Source: Prochlorococcus sp. AG-409-A19 (lineage in GTDB: Bacteria > Cyanobacteriota > Cyanobacteriia > PCC-6307 > Cyanobiaceae). From it: 54,579 nt of DNA. Under the pieces are notes generated by a model. The model saw only the letters and a list, made by a program, of their open reading frames with translations, had not been told where the DNA came from and did not search any database. Positions 47,811-54,579 of the stretch are shown one piece after another (within the stretch, counting starts at the first letter, position 1; each line of letters opens with the position of its first letter). Location: NCBI GenBank assembly GCA_003216155.1, contig QCJH01000011.1, forward strand, positions 1-54,579, written 5' to 3'. Both the position numbers and the translations under genes were made by a program.

Positions 47811-49562
47811 ATGGGCTATCAGCCACTTCACCATAAATACAGGCCTCAGCGATTTGATGCCCTAATAGGCCAAGAAGCTATAGCAGCAACGCTAAACCAA
47901 GCTCTCATCTCAAGAAAAATTGCACCTGCATATCTTTTTAGCGGGCCTCGTGGAACTGGGAAAACATCCAGTGCAAGGATTCTTGCTCGATCTCTGAACT
48001 GCCTAAGCAATGATGGACCGACAACAAAGCCATGCGGAGACTGTGAACTCTGTAAATCAATTGCATCAGGAACAGCACTAGACATTATTGAAATTGACGC
48101 TGCCTCAAATACTGGCGTAGATAACATTCGAGAATTAATTGAAAGAGCAAGATTTGCTCCAGTAAAAGCCAGGTGGAAGGTCTATGTAATTGACGAATGC
48201 CACATGCTTTCAACAGCTGCATTTAATGCATTACTTAAAACCTTAGAAGAGCCTCCTAAACAAGTCGTTTTCATACTTGCAACAACTGATCCACAGAGAG
48301 TTCTGCCAACAATTTTGAGCCGTTGTCAAAGATTTGACTTCCGCCGAATTCCCTTAGAAGCACTTGAAAAACATCTACAACTCATTGCTGAGAAGGAAAA
48401 AATTTCGATAGAGCCTGAAATCCTTCACATGATTGCCCAGCATGCTCAAGGCGGCATGAGAGATGCTGAAAGTCTTCTAGACCAACTAAGTCTTCTACCT
48501 GGGCCCATAAAAATAGATGCGGTCTACGAATTATTAGGAGCTATTCCTGAAGAAGAGCTACTAAACCTAGTTCAAGCATTACATGATGCCAACCCTCTCA
48601 ACCTCTTAAAAAGCAGCCGAAAACTGCTTGATAGAGGTAGAGAAGCAAATTCAGTTTTGCAAGGGCTTGCGTCCATACTTAGAGATCTGGTCCTGATAAA
48701 TGCTGCTCCAGAACATCCAGAAATGACAAGTGTTTCGACTAAATATCAAAAACGATTAATTCCTCTATCAAAAGAAATTGGCATAGACAGACTTTTACAA
48801 TGGCAATTCCAATTAAAAGGTACAGAAACACAACTTCGACAAAGTGCTCACCCAAGGCTTTGGCTTGAGATATTACTTCTAGGCCTATTAAATGAACTCA
48901 GTCAAAATGAAAGTCCTCAAATAAATATAGAGGGGACAAAAGAAAAAATCAAATCAAATCAACTACCAAAGGCAATCAATGAACCACCCGATAAGGAAAA
49001 ATATAATAATTCTTTAAGAGTTAAAACAGAACTCCCCCATGAAACAAATATGCTTGAAAATAATAATACACAAGAAAAATCAAGCGCAAAAAATTTAAAT
49101 GAATTGTGGGAACAAATCCTTGGGAATCTTGAACTCCCATCTACAAGAATGTTGCTTTCTCAGCAAGCAAAACTAATCAAACTAACAGACGAGATAGCAT
49201 TAATAGCTGTAGCTAATAACTGGATAGGGATGATCCAAAGTCGCGTAAATCTTTTAGAGCAGGCTATAATTTCTACACTAGGAAGCCCAAGAAAGCTCGT
49301 ATTAGAAAAGCAAAATATTAAAAGCTTTGACACAGCTCAACATGACTCAAAGTCTTTTGAAGTCACTCAAAAAGATCATTCTAAGACCATAAAATCAAAT
49401 AAAACAAAGAATAGCCCTATTCAACAAAGTGGGAAAGAAGAAAAACAATCCTTAGAGATCAAGAAGGAAGTGAACACATCAATTCCTAAAGATGATATTA
49501 ACAGCAAAACTAAACGCCTTGCAGATTTCTTTAATGGGGAAATATTAGATCTTGAGGATTAA
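47811..49562 (+). CDS. dnaX: DNA polymerase III subunits gamma/tau
   Basis: The 583-residue protein has HHKYRPQRFDALIGQE, Walker A FSGPRGTGKTSSARILARSLNC, the zinc module CGDCELC, VIDECHMLSTAAFNALLKTLEEPP and the SRC arginine-finger motif TILSRCQRFDFRR. It is the ATPase of the clamp loader. The C-terminal third is charged, rich in Lys, Asn and Gln, and poorly conserved. No intein is present, although some cyanobacterial dnaX genes carry one. I saw no convincing frameshift signal for a separate gamma form. Confidence 0.96.
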   Translation: MGYQPLHHKYRPQRFDALIGQEAIAATLNQALISRKIAPAYLFSGPRGTGKTSSARILARSLNCLSNDGPTTKPCGDCELCKSIASGTALDIIEIDAASNTGVDNIRELIERARFAPVKARWKVYVIDECHMLSTAAFNALLKTLEEPPKQVVFILATTDPQRVLPTILSRCQRFDFRRIPLEALEKHLQLIAEKEKISIEPEILHMIAQHAQGGMRDAESLLDQLSLLPGPIKIDAVYELLGAIPEEELLNLVQALHDANPLNLLKSSRKLLDRGREANSVLQGLASILRDLVLINAAPEHPEMTSVSTKYQKRLIPLSKEIGIDRLLQWQFQLKGTETQLRQSAHPRLWLEILLLGLLNELSQNESPQINIEGTKEKIKSNQLPKAINEPPDKEKYNNSLRVKTELPHETNMLENNNTQEKSSAKNLNELWEQILGNLELPSTRMLLSQQAKLIKLTDEIALIAVANNWIGMIQSRVNLLEQAIISTLGSPRKLVLEKQNIKSFDTAQHDSKSFEVTQKDHSKTIKSNKTKNSPIQQSGKEEKQSLEIKKEVNTSIPKDDINSKTKRLADFFNGEILDLED

Positions 49563-49577
49563 ATAATATACTATTAA

Positions 49578-50888
49578 TTAATGGCCTTGATGACTAGTTT
49601 TAGCCCAAACCAAGCGCTTGGGGAAAATAGCCATCTTTACAGTCACCCAAGGAATAACTACAAACCAATGCGCTAAATATGAAATAGCAAGTAACAGCTT
49701 AAAAGGTGATGGGGATGGCAAGTCAGGACCTTCGCTCACAGATGAGCAACCACGCCAATAGGCCAACCCAGAGACACTAAAGGCAACAATAGATAGAGGC
49801 CAATAAGTAGGCATTGTACGAGTAACGATAGTGGTTAAAAAATCAGAAAATGAAACCACAGGCAAGGCATATTGGAGGAGAAAAAAACAAGTCAGGTCTA
49901 GTCTTTTAGAAAAGGCTAATTCTTCCGAGATTAATAATCTCCAATAATCAAAAAAGCGTTGCAATCCACCCTCCGCCCAGCGTTGACGCTGTCTCCATAA
50001 AGCTGGAAGAGTCTCTACAGCCTCTTCAAGAATAGGAGGATTCCAAAGCAGTCCAATCTTTTTATCTTGATTAAGGAGACGAAAACTTAAATCCAAATCG
50101 TCAGTCACCGTTTCTTCATTAAACCCTCCACAACAATCTAAAACTTTCCTATTTATCAATTGACCATTACCTCGCAATTCCACTATGCCGCCAATTGCTA
50201 AACGACCTTGCTGAATAACTGCATCCATAGCCATTTCCATAGATTGCAGATTCGTAAGAAGATTTTCTCTAGAATTAACCACAGATTTGCGCAATTGAAC
50301 AGCCGACCAATCACCTTTTAATGCAAAAGGAATTAAACGAAAAAGTAAATCCTCATCTAGTTGTGCATCAGCATCAAGAATTAACAACCAATCTCCCTCT
50401 AAAAAATTCAAAGCTTCATTAAGCGCTCCAGATTTTCCTCCCCCAGCATTACGCGATCGATGAATAACTTCTAACTGTGTAAATTTCTGACTGAGTTCAT
50501 CTAACAATTCTGGACTCCGATCATTACTTCCATCATTAATTATCCAAGTTTTTAATTTTGATCTTGGATAATTCAAGGCAAGCAGACGTTCCACTAAACG
50601 ATTCAAAACTAATTCTTCATCTCTTGCCGCGACCAAAACATCAATGGCTGGCCAATCTGTTTCTTTGAAAAGCTTTTTATCCTGAGCATCCAAATTGACA
50701 GGGCGCTCATGAAAACTAAGCACTGTGCGCAAGCCATACCCTCCGAGCAACAAAGCCAAAGCAAATGCTGGGAAAAGACTTCTCCCAGCTTCCACCCAAT
50801 GAGGTACAGCTCCTGCCCAACCGCAAGCAATCAGAAATAAAACCGTCTTTCCGCGTCGGTGATCACCAGTCACATCAAGCGCGGCCAT
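49578..50888 (-). CDS. Membrane GT2 glycosyltransferase
   Basis: The 436-residue protein has a GT2 catalytic core with IDVLVAARDEELVLNRL, IINDGSNDRS, LLILDADAQLDE, TDDLDLSFRLL and the QRQRWAEGG (QxxRW) motif of processive-type transferases. Membrane segments lie at the N-terminus (SLFPAFALALLLGGYGL) and in the C-terminal third (LTCFFLLQYALPVVSF and later). It probably makes a membrane or exported glycan. It converges on dnaX with 15 bases between and follows the SpoIID-like gene. Confidence 0.88.
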   Translation of the reverse strand: MAALDVTGDHRRGKTVLFLIACGWAGAVPHWVEAGRSLFPAFALALLLGGYGLRTVLSFHERPVNLDAQDKKLFKETDWPAIDVLVAARDEELVLNRLVERLLALNYPRSKLKTWIINDGSNDRSPELLDELSQKFTQLEVIHRSRNAGGGKSGALNEALNFLEGDWLLILDADAQLDEDLLFRLIPFALKGDWSAVQLRKSVVNSRENLLTNLQSMEMAMDAVIQQGRLAIGGIVELRGNGQLINRKVLDCCGGFNEETVTDDLDLSFRLLNQDKKIGLLWNPPILEEAVETLPALWRQRQRWAEGGLQRFFDYWRLLISEELAFSKRLDLTCFFLLQYALPVVSFSDFLTTIVTRTMPTYWPLSIVAFSVSGLAYWRGCSSVSEGPDLPSPSPFKLLLAISYLAHWFVVIPWVTVKMAIFPKRLVWAKTSHQGH

Positions 50889-50911
50889 AATTAGCCCCTA
50901 ATGGAGGGACT

Positions 50912-52507
50912 CTAAGGGGCAATGACTGAGTGGAGCAAAGGTCCATAAATAGTTGAAGGGTAGTAATGCATAAGAATTTGTTGAGCAGTCCAACCTCGAT
51001 CAGCGAGATCGATTGCTCCAGCTTGGGAAAGGCCTGCACCATGACCAAAACCTCCTCCTAAAAAACGCCAAACCCCTGGTCCCACTTCATCAACCACAAA
51101 AAGAGTACTTGGAAGTTGAGGAAGATAGCGACGGATTTCATCCAGACGTAATTCAACTAATGATCTCTCTCTTAAACCAATAATCTCCAAAGTCAAAACA
51201 CGTCCACTAGGGCCTCTTTCTGTAACTTTCAAACGATTAGGCATCTCAGAGGATGAAATTGCTTGCTGCAACTGCTCAGCCGTAATTACCCTGACCCAAC
51301 GAAACCTTGTATGTTGTGAGCCATAAGCTGTAGAACCATCTTGCAAAAAAGACAACACCTTAGATCGTTTTAAAAGGGGCATCTCAAAACGATTGGTCCA
51401 TGTTTTAGGGCCATCCAATTTAGTCTCTAAATATGGCACTGATTTCATAGCCCAAGCCTCATTTCCTGCAGCCATCACACCACCATTACTAGCGTGATAG
51501 ACAGCATGAATAGGCTTGGCTTGCCAACTCAAAATTCTTCCAGAAGTAACCTTTATGGCATCCTTAACAGCCTGATTGGCCTTGGTTGGATCTTTATATA
51601 CCTGGCATTGTGTATCACTGCATAAATGATAACCATCCACCTCAAATCGATGACTATTAGCCATCGCCCATGTACGGGCCAAAACTGTCTGCGCTTGCAA
51701 TGCTGAAACTGGAACAAAATTCCCTATCTCATGGGAAACCACTCCCTCTAGATATCTATGCATTGGCACCAATTCCAGCAAAGTCCAAGTTCCATATGCA
51801 TCTTGCTGTAAACGAAAAGGACCCTTATAAACACCACCTTGCCAATTCAAACCATCTGGAGCTTCTAACTCTAAAGGGCCAAATAATTTTCTGGAACCAG
51901 TCTTTAACCGAAGCACAGGTTCTAAAACCGCACTAATATTCTTCCTCCATCTAACAGTGCTCAATCCCTTAGGAATTCTGGTTCCATATGGCAACCAAAC
52001 TTCCCAATCTTTCGGATGTGCCACTAAAGCATCAATTCCTTCCGTCCTTAAACGAATTGCGAGTCGCTCTGCTGATTCAAAACTGCCAAAAGGCCCAACA
52101 ACATAACGAAAAAGTTTTTTAGATTTTAAAAGAGGTTCATTACGCCAACCAAGGGTGATGGATTGTGCTCTATGAACTAATCCCCTTGAATCACGCAAAA
52201 CCAAAGGTTTACCTGCACTAAATAATCGCAATGAAGTTGAAAGATTATTTTCAATCAAGTTTTCGCCTAAATGAGTTTGCAACGAAACCCAAAGCACAGG
52301 TTTACCAGAGAAAAAAGAAGGTGGTTTTGGTACAACCCAATGAGTTGAAAGCTGATTTTCCGGAGCTCGAGCTAATTTCTTGGCCTGACAAGCAGAGGTG
52401 ATTCCAGCCAACAAAATTAAAACGCCAGGGAAGAGAGCTGCAGATGCAAAAAAAACTTTTTTCCCTCGAGTGGACTTCGAAAACCCGACACTGAGAAATC
52501 TGGTCAT
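50912..52507 (-). CDS. SpoIID/LytB-domain protein
   Basis: The 531-residue exported protein has an N-terminal signal/anchor (VFFASAALFPGVLILLAGITSA), a SPOR-like segment FRYVVGPFGSFESAERLAIRL that may bind denuded peptidoglycan, and the SpoIID core: HRYLEGVVSHEIGNFVPVSALQAQTVLARTWAMAN, CSDTQCQVYKDPTKA, GGVMAAGNEAW and GFGHGAGLSQAGAIDLADRG. The family cuts or binds glycan strands during septal wall remodelling. ATG start. Its start diverges from rpmI by 63 bases. Confidence 0.9.
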   Translation of the reverse strand: MTRFLSVGFSKSTRGKKVFFASAALFPGVLILLAGITSACQAKKLARAPENQLSTHWVVPKPPSFFSGKPVLWVSLQTHLGENLIENNLSTSLRLFSAGKPLVLRDSRGLVHRAQSITLGWRNEPLLKSKKLFRYVVGPFGSFESAERLAIRLRTEGIDALVAHPKDWEVWLPYGTRIPKGLSTVRWRKNISAVLEPVLRLKTGSRKLFGPLELEAPDGLNWQGGVYKGPFRLQQDAYGTWTLLELVPMHRYLEGVVSHEIGNFVPVSALQAQTVLARTWAMANSHRFEVDGYHLCSDTQCQVYKDPTKANQAVKDAIKVTSGRILSWQAKPIHAVYHASNGGVMAAGNEAWAMKSVPYLETKLDGPKTWTNRFEMPLLKRSKVLSFLQDGSTAYGSQHTRFRWVRVITAEQLQQAISSSEMPNRLKVTERGPSGRVLTLEIIGLRERSLVELRLDEIRRYLPQLPSTLFVVDEVGPGVWRFLGGGFGHGAGLSQAGAIDLADRGWTAQQILMHYYPSTIYGPLLHSVIAP

Positions 52508-52570
52508 ATTGGATTTGGCTTCTGGGAGGTCTAGGTCTTACCCTGGTTCTTTGTGCAAAAGAATTTAGCT

Positions 52571-52768
52571 ATGCCAAAGCTAAAGACCCGCAAAGCAGCC
52601 GCAAAGCGGTTCCAAGCAACAGGCACAGGCAAATTCATGCGTCGTCGTGCTTTCCGCAACCACTTACTTGATCACAAGAGTCCCAAACTTAAAAGGCATC
52701 TTGCTAGAAAGGCAATGGTTGATGAACGTGATGCTGACAACGTCGCTCTCATGCTTCCTTATGCATGA
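52571..52768 (+). CDS. rpmI: 50S ribosomal protein L35
   Basis: A 65-residue basic protein reading [20 protein letters not shown] followed by [17 protein letters not shown], the L35 signature. ATG 52571 was chosen over a start 6 codons upstream because MPKLKT is the conserved N-terminus. It is paired with rplT, as is usual; infC is not next to it here. Confidence 0.97.
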   Translation: MPKLKTRKAAAKRFQATGTGKFMRRRAFRNHLLDHKSPKLKRHLARKAMVDERDADNVALMLPYA

Positions 52769-52829
52769 AAACCAAAATTAATCAAAGACTTCTTTCCCTT
52801 TCTTGTCCTAAAACACCCGATTAATTACC

Positions 52830-53177
52830 ATGGCCCGCGTAAAGAGAGGCAATGTTGCCCGTAAGCGTCGAAATAAAATTCTCAAACTAGCTCGTGGCTT
52901 CCAAGGCAGTAATGGAACGCTCTTTAGGTCAGCTAATCAAAGAGTTATGAAAGCTCTTTGTAATGCATATAGGGATCGACGTCGTAGAAAGCGTGACTTC
53001 CGGCGTCTATGGATCGCAAGAATTAATGCAGCAGCACGAATAAATGGCATGACCTATAGCCGCTTAATTGGTGGGTTAAAAAAAATCGATATTCGATTAA
53101 ATCGAAAAATGTTGGCTCAATTAGCCCTCATTGATCCCAAAAGCTTTGAAAATGTAGTTACTTCTGCAAAGAACTAA
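52830..53177 (+). CDS. rplT: 50S ribosomal protein L20
   Basis: The 115-residue protein has [63 protein letters not shown] and [11 protein letters not shown], the full L20 layout with its long N-terminal basic helix. It assembles early on 23S rRNA and in many bacteria represses its own operon. The 61-base spacer after rpmI shows no strong stem. Confidence 0.97.
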   Translation: MARVKRGNVARKRRNKILKLARGFQGSNGTLFRSANQRVMKALCNAYRDRRRRKRDFRRLWIARINAAARINGMTYSRLIGGLKKIDIRLNRKMLAQLALIDPKSFENVVTSAKN

Positions 53178-53196
53178 TTAACTCCCTATATAAAAA

Positions 53197-53228
53197 ACCT
53201 ATTGACGATAATGTGACAGTCGATAGGT
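53197..53228 (+). other. Inverted repeat just upstream of the TPR gene
   Basis: ACCTATTGAC (53197-53206) pairs with GTCGATAGGT (53219-53228), ten pairs including one T-G wobble, around a 12-base loop. There is no T tract, and the right arm ends 8 bases before the TPR start codon. It may be a leader hairpin, an operator with dyad symmetry or the stem that ends the rplT transcript. Confidence 0.5.
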
Positions 53229-53236
53229 AACTAGCT

Positions 53237-53794
53237 ATGGACTTCATACAGCCCGAGACCTATCTAATCGGCCTAGTTGTATTACTAGCAATTGTTTCTG
53301 TACTTGTTGGTAGGCAGCTGATAAGAGTTCGAAGAGACGAAACCAAACTAATCAAACTTGAAAAAGGTGGGGTTGCCTCCTCCAAAGAGGCATCAGAACT
53401 CTACGAACTTGCTTCTGTGCAACTTCGAAAACGGCTATACCCCCAAGCCATTGCAACTCTTCGTCAAGCCTTGAAACAACTTGATCAAGAACCTAATGAA
53501 GCAAAAGCTCTCATAGAAAATGCTATGGGATTTGCGCTAGCCGCACAAGACAATTTTGAAGCGGCAATTAAACACTACAAATCAGCACTTAAAGCAAAAG
53601 AAGACTACCCAGTAGCAATAAATAATCTTGCATTTGCACAAGAACGACTTTCAGAATTTGACGAGGCATTTGATCTTTATCAAAAAGTCCTGAGCATTGA
53701 TCCTGAAAATAAAACTGCAATCAAGCAGATAAAAAAACTTGAAGAGCAAAAGGGGAAAAAGTCACCAAAGGCCAATGATAATGGGGGCTTTTGA
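53237..53794 (+). CDS. Membrane-anchored TPR-repeat protein
   Basis: The 185-residue protein has an N-terminal membrane segment (TYLIGLVVLLAIVSVLVGRQLI) and then tetratricopeptide-like helices: ELYELASVQLRKRLYPQAIATLRQALKQL, AMGFALAAQDNFEAAIKHYKSALK and NNLAFAQERLSEFDEAFDLYQKVLSIDP. TPR proteins scaffold complexes; in cyanobacteria such a layout often serves photosystem or pigment assembly, but nothing here proves it. The C-terminus overlaps the convergent gene by 33 bases. Confidence 0.85.
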   Translation: MDFIQPETYLIGLVVLLAIVSVLVGRQLIRVRRDETKLIKLEKGGVASSKEASELYELASVQLRKRLYPQAIATLRQALKQLDQEPNEAKALIENAMGFALAAQDNFEAAIKHYKSALKAKEDYPVAINNLAFAQERLSEFDEAFDLYQKVLSIDPENKTAIKQIKKLEEQKGKKSPKANDNGGF

Positions 53795-54283
53795 TATTTC
53801 CGAGGCACAACTTGTTTTTAAATCAAATGTTCCACCTTGACTTACAAATCTTGGAGAATTCCATCCGAGCAAATTAATTCCCTGAAGACCCATCAAAGTC
53901 CCTCCAGGATCCATGCCAGCAATCAAATTTTTGCTCAATGGTAACAACTCCAACTGATCTGACTTGGCATTTAAATTTCCCTGAAAAGGAGTAGAAAACT
54001 TTCCAAAATCCAAATTTCCACGCAAATCAATCATTTGACCAATCGCGGTGACCTTGGTGAAAGTAAGCGTGACAACAATCGTTGAACCCTTTTGGAAAGG
54101 TGTATAAGTGCCACACCATTGACGAGGCATACTTATTGCAAGCTCTGCAGCCCTTGCGACCGGATCGAAATTCTCAACAGATCCCTCGAGGACAATTGGA
54201 GCTGGCTGGGACAAAGAATCCAACGGTAAAGCTGTTGCACCAGAAACTTCCGAGCCAATTGGGGGATCCATGGCTAGCAGCAT
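53762..54283 (-). CDS. Conserved-looking hypothetical protein
   Basis: The 173-residue protein is not assigned. It carries SMPRQWCGTYTPFQKGSTIVVTLTF, several short beta-strand segments and LLGWNSPRF with a C-terminal Cys, suggesting a small beta-barrel or lipocalin-like secreted domain. The frame extends upstream as a hydrophobic stretch (NLVFLPMLLAMDPP) without an ATG, GTG or TTG before an in-frame stop, so the start, and any signal peptide, are unsure. It overlaps the TPR gene tail by 33 bases on the other strand. Confidence 0.6.
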   Translation of the reverse strand: MLLAMDPPIGSEVSGATALPLDSLSQPAPIVLEGSVENFDPVARAAELAISMPRQWCGTYTPFQKGSTIVVTLTFTKVTAIGQMIDLRGNLDFGKFSTPFQGNLNAKSDQLELLPLSKNLIAGMDPGGTLMGLQGINLLGWNSPRFVSQGGTFDLKTSCASEISKAPIIIGLW

Positions 54284-54382
54284 GGGCAGAAAAACAAGGT
54301 TTGTTGGAGCACCTTAAAGCCAATCGATGAAGCCTGAACAATTAACAATTACTTCCCCCTTTCAACTTTCTAAATAGATCAG

Positions 54383-54579
54383 ATGCTCCGACAAACATCT
54401 ACCAAGGATCTGCTCAAAATTGGAAACCGCCATTTTCACAGCAGGTTGTTTACAGGTACAGGGAAGTATCCGAGCCTAAAAACGATGCAAAAAAGCTTAG
54501 CAAGTTCTCAATGCGAGATGGTGACTGTTGCAGTGAGAAGAATTGAATCTCAGACTACTGGTCATCAAGGTCTTATTGA
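54383..54579 (+). CDS. thiG: Thiazole synthase, N-terminal part (3' end outside window)
   Basis: ATG 54383 opens a frame that stays open to the window end: LRQTSTKDLLKIGNRHFHSR, then LFTGTGKYPSLKTMQKSLASS and MVTVAVRRIESQTTGHQGLI. This is the ThiG start, with its first barrel strands (FTGTGKY and VTVAVRR). ThiG builds the thiazole phosphate of thiamine. The start is fixed because an in-frame stop lies at 54371. No TPP riboswitch is recognisable in the 99 bases upstream. Confidence 0.9.
   Translation, partial: MLRQTSTKDLLKIGNRHFHSRLFTGTGKYPSLKTMQKSLASSQCEMVTVAVRRIESQTTGHQGLI

Noticed and set aside
47811..49562. Intein or programmed frameshift in dnaX
   Set aside because: The ATPase motifs follow each other with normal spacing, so no intein. 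The A-rich runs in the 3' third lack a convincing slippery heptamer with a downstream stem.
54082..54330. Open frame on + strand opposite the hypothetical gene
   Set aside because: It lies wholly in antisense to 53762-54283, whose protein looks more natural (WCGTYTPF block); it shows no recognisable domain or ribosome site.
54284..54382. TPP riboswitch upstream of thiG
   Set aside because: The 99 bases lack the conserved thi-box blocks and are too short and AT-rich for the full aptamer.

Overview
The window looks like chromosome of a marine picocyanobacterium, most likely a low-light Prochlorococcus. I infer this from the AT-rich DNA, the photosystem II gene psbZ, a four-ACT aspartate kinase, a Ycf23/DUF561 gene, cobH, and the core order tig-clpP-clpX-(NC-domain gene)-dnaX. 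The clade cannot be fixed from sequence reading alone.

Region 1 (1-27204) is a cell-surface polysaccharide island. Its left end (1-4907, + strand) is a tight run: a TPP-dependent acetolactate-synthase-like enzyme cut by the window edge, two 2-oxoglutarate-oxygenase-like proteins, an aldo/keto reductase, an SDR and a DegT-family protein whose PLP-lysine position is serine. From 18426 down to 4913, almost everything is on the - strand and reads as a nonulosonic-acid (sialic/pseudaminic-like) programme: NeuB-type synthase, methyltransferase, CMP-sugar synthetase, two paralogous GT2 transferases, PseB-like dehydratase, aldo/keto reductase, GNAT and a fused SpsF-cytidylyltransferase/class-III aminotransferase, plus large glycosyltransferase-like proteins. 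No PseC of the usual DegT type and no PseG-like hydrolase is visible. A decayed RmlD-like pseudogene sits between the two GT2 copies on the opposite strand. Two related PhyH-type oxygenases (11537-12487 and 21033-22064) bracket this core. The island ends with rmlA-rmlC-rmlD-rmlB for dTDP-L-rhamnose.

Region 2 (27207-54579) is conserved core. A tRNA-Gly(GCC) marks the switch. It is followed by psbZ-ribH, mutS, cobH, holA, lysC, a putative zinc peptidase, uvrB, ycf23, tilS, rnj, dapA-asd, tig, clpP, clpX, an NC/LRAT-fold gene, dnaX, a GT2 transferase, a SpoIID-like protein, rpmI-rplT, a TPR protein, a hypothetical protein and the first 65 codons of thiG. Base composition changes visibly: hand counts of one line each gave 19 of 60 G+C at 2221-2280 and 28 of 60 at 45361-45420. 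These were chosen for illustration and are not a full scan.

Apart from the pseudogene tract around 14915-15557, no stretch over 300 bases lacks a gene. No CRISPR array, insertion sequence or integrase gene was seen. The best candidates for new biology are the lysine-less DegT protein in its TPP/SDR/AKR cluster, the variant nonulosonic-acid route with the SpsF-aminotransferase fusion, the duplicated GT2 whose second copy has lost its DxD motif, and the oxygenase family spread through the island.
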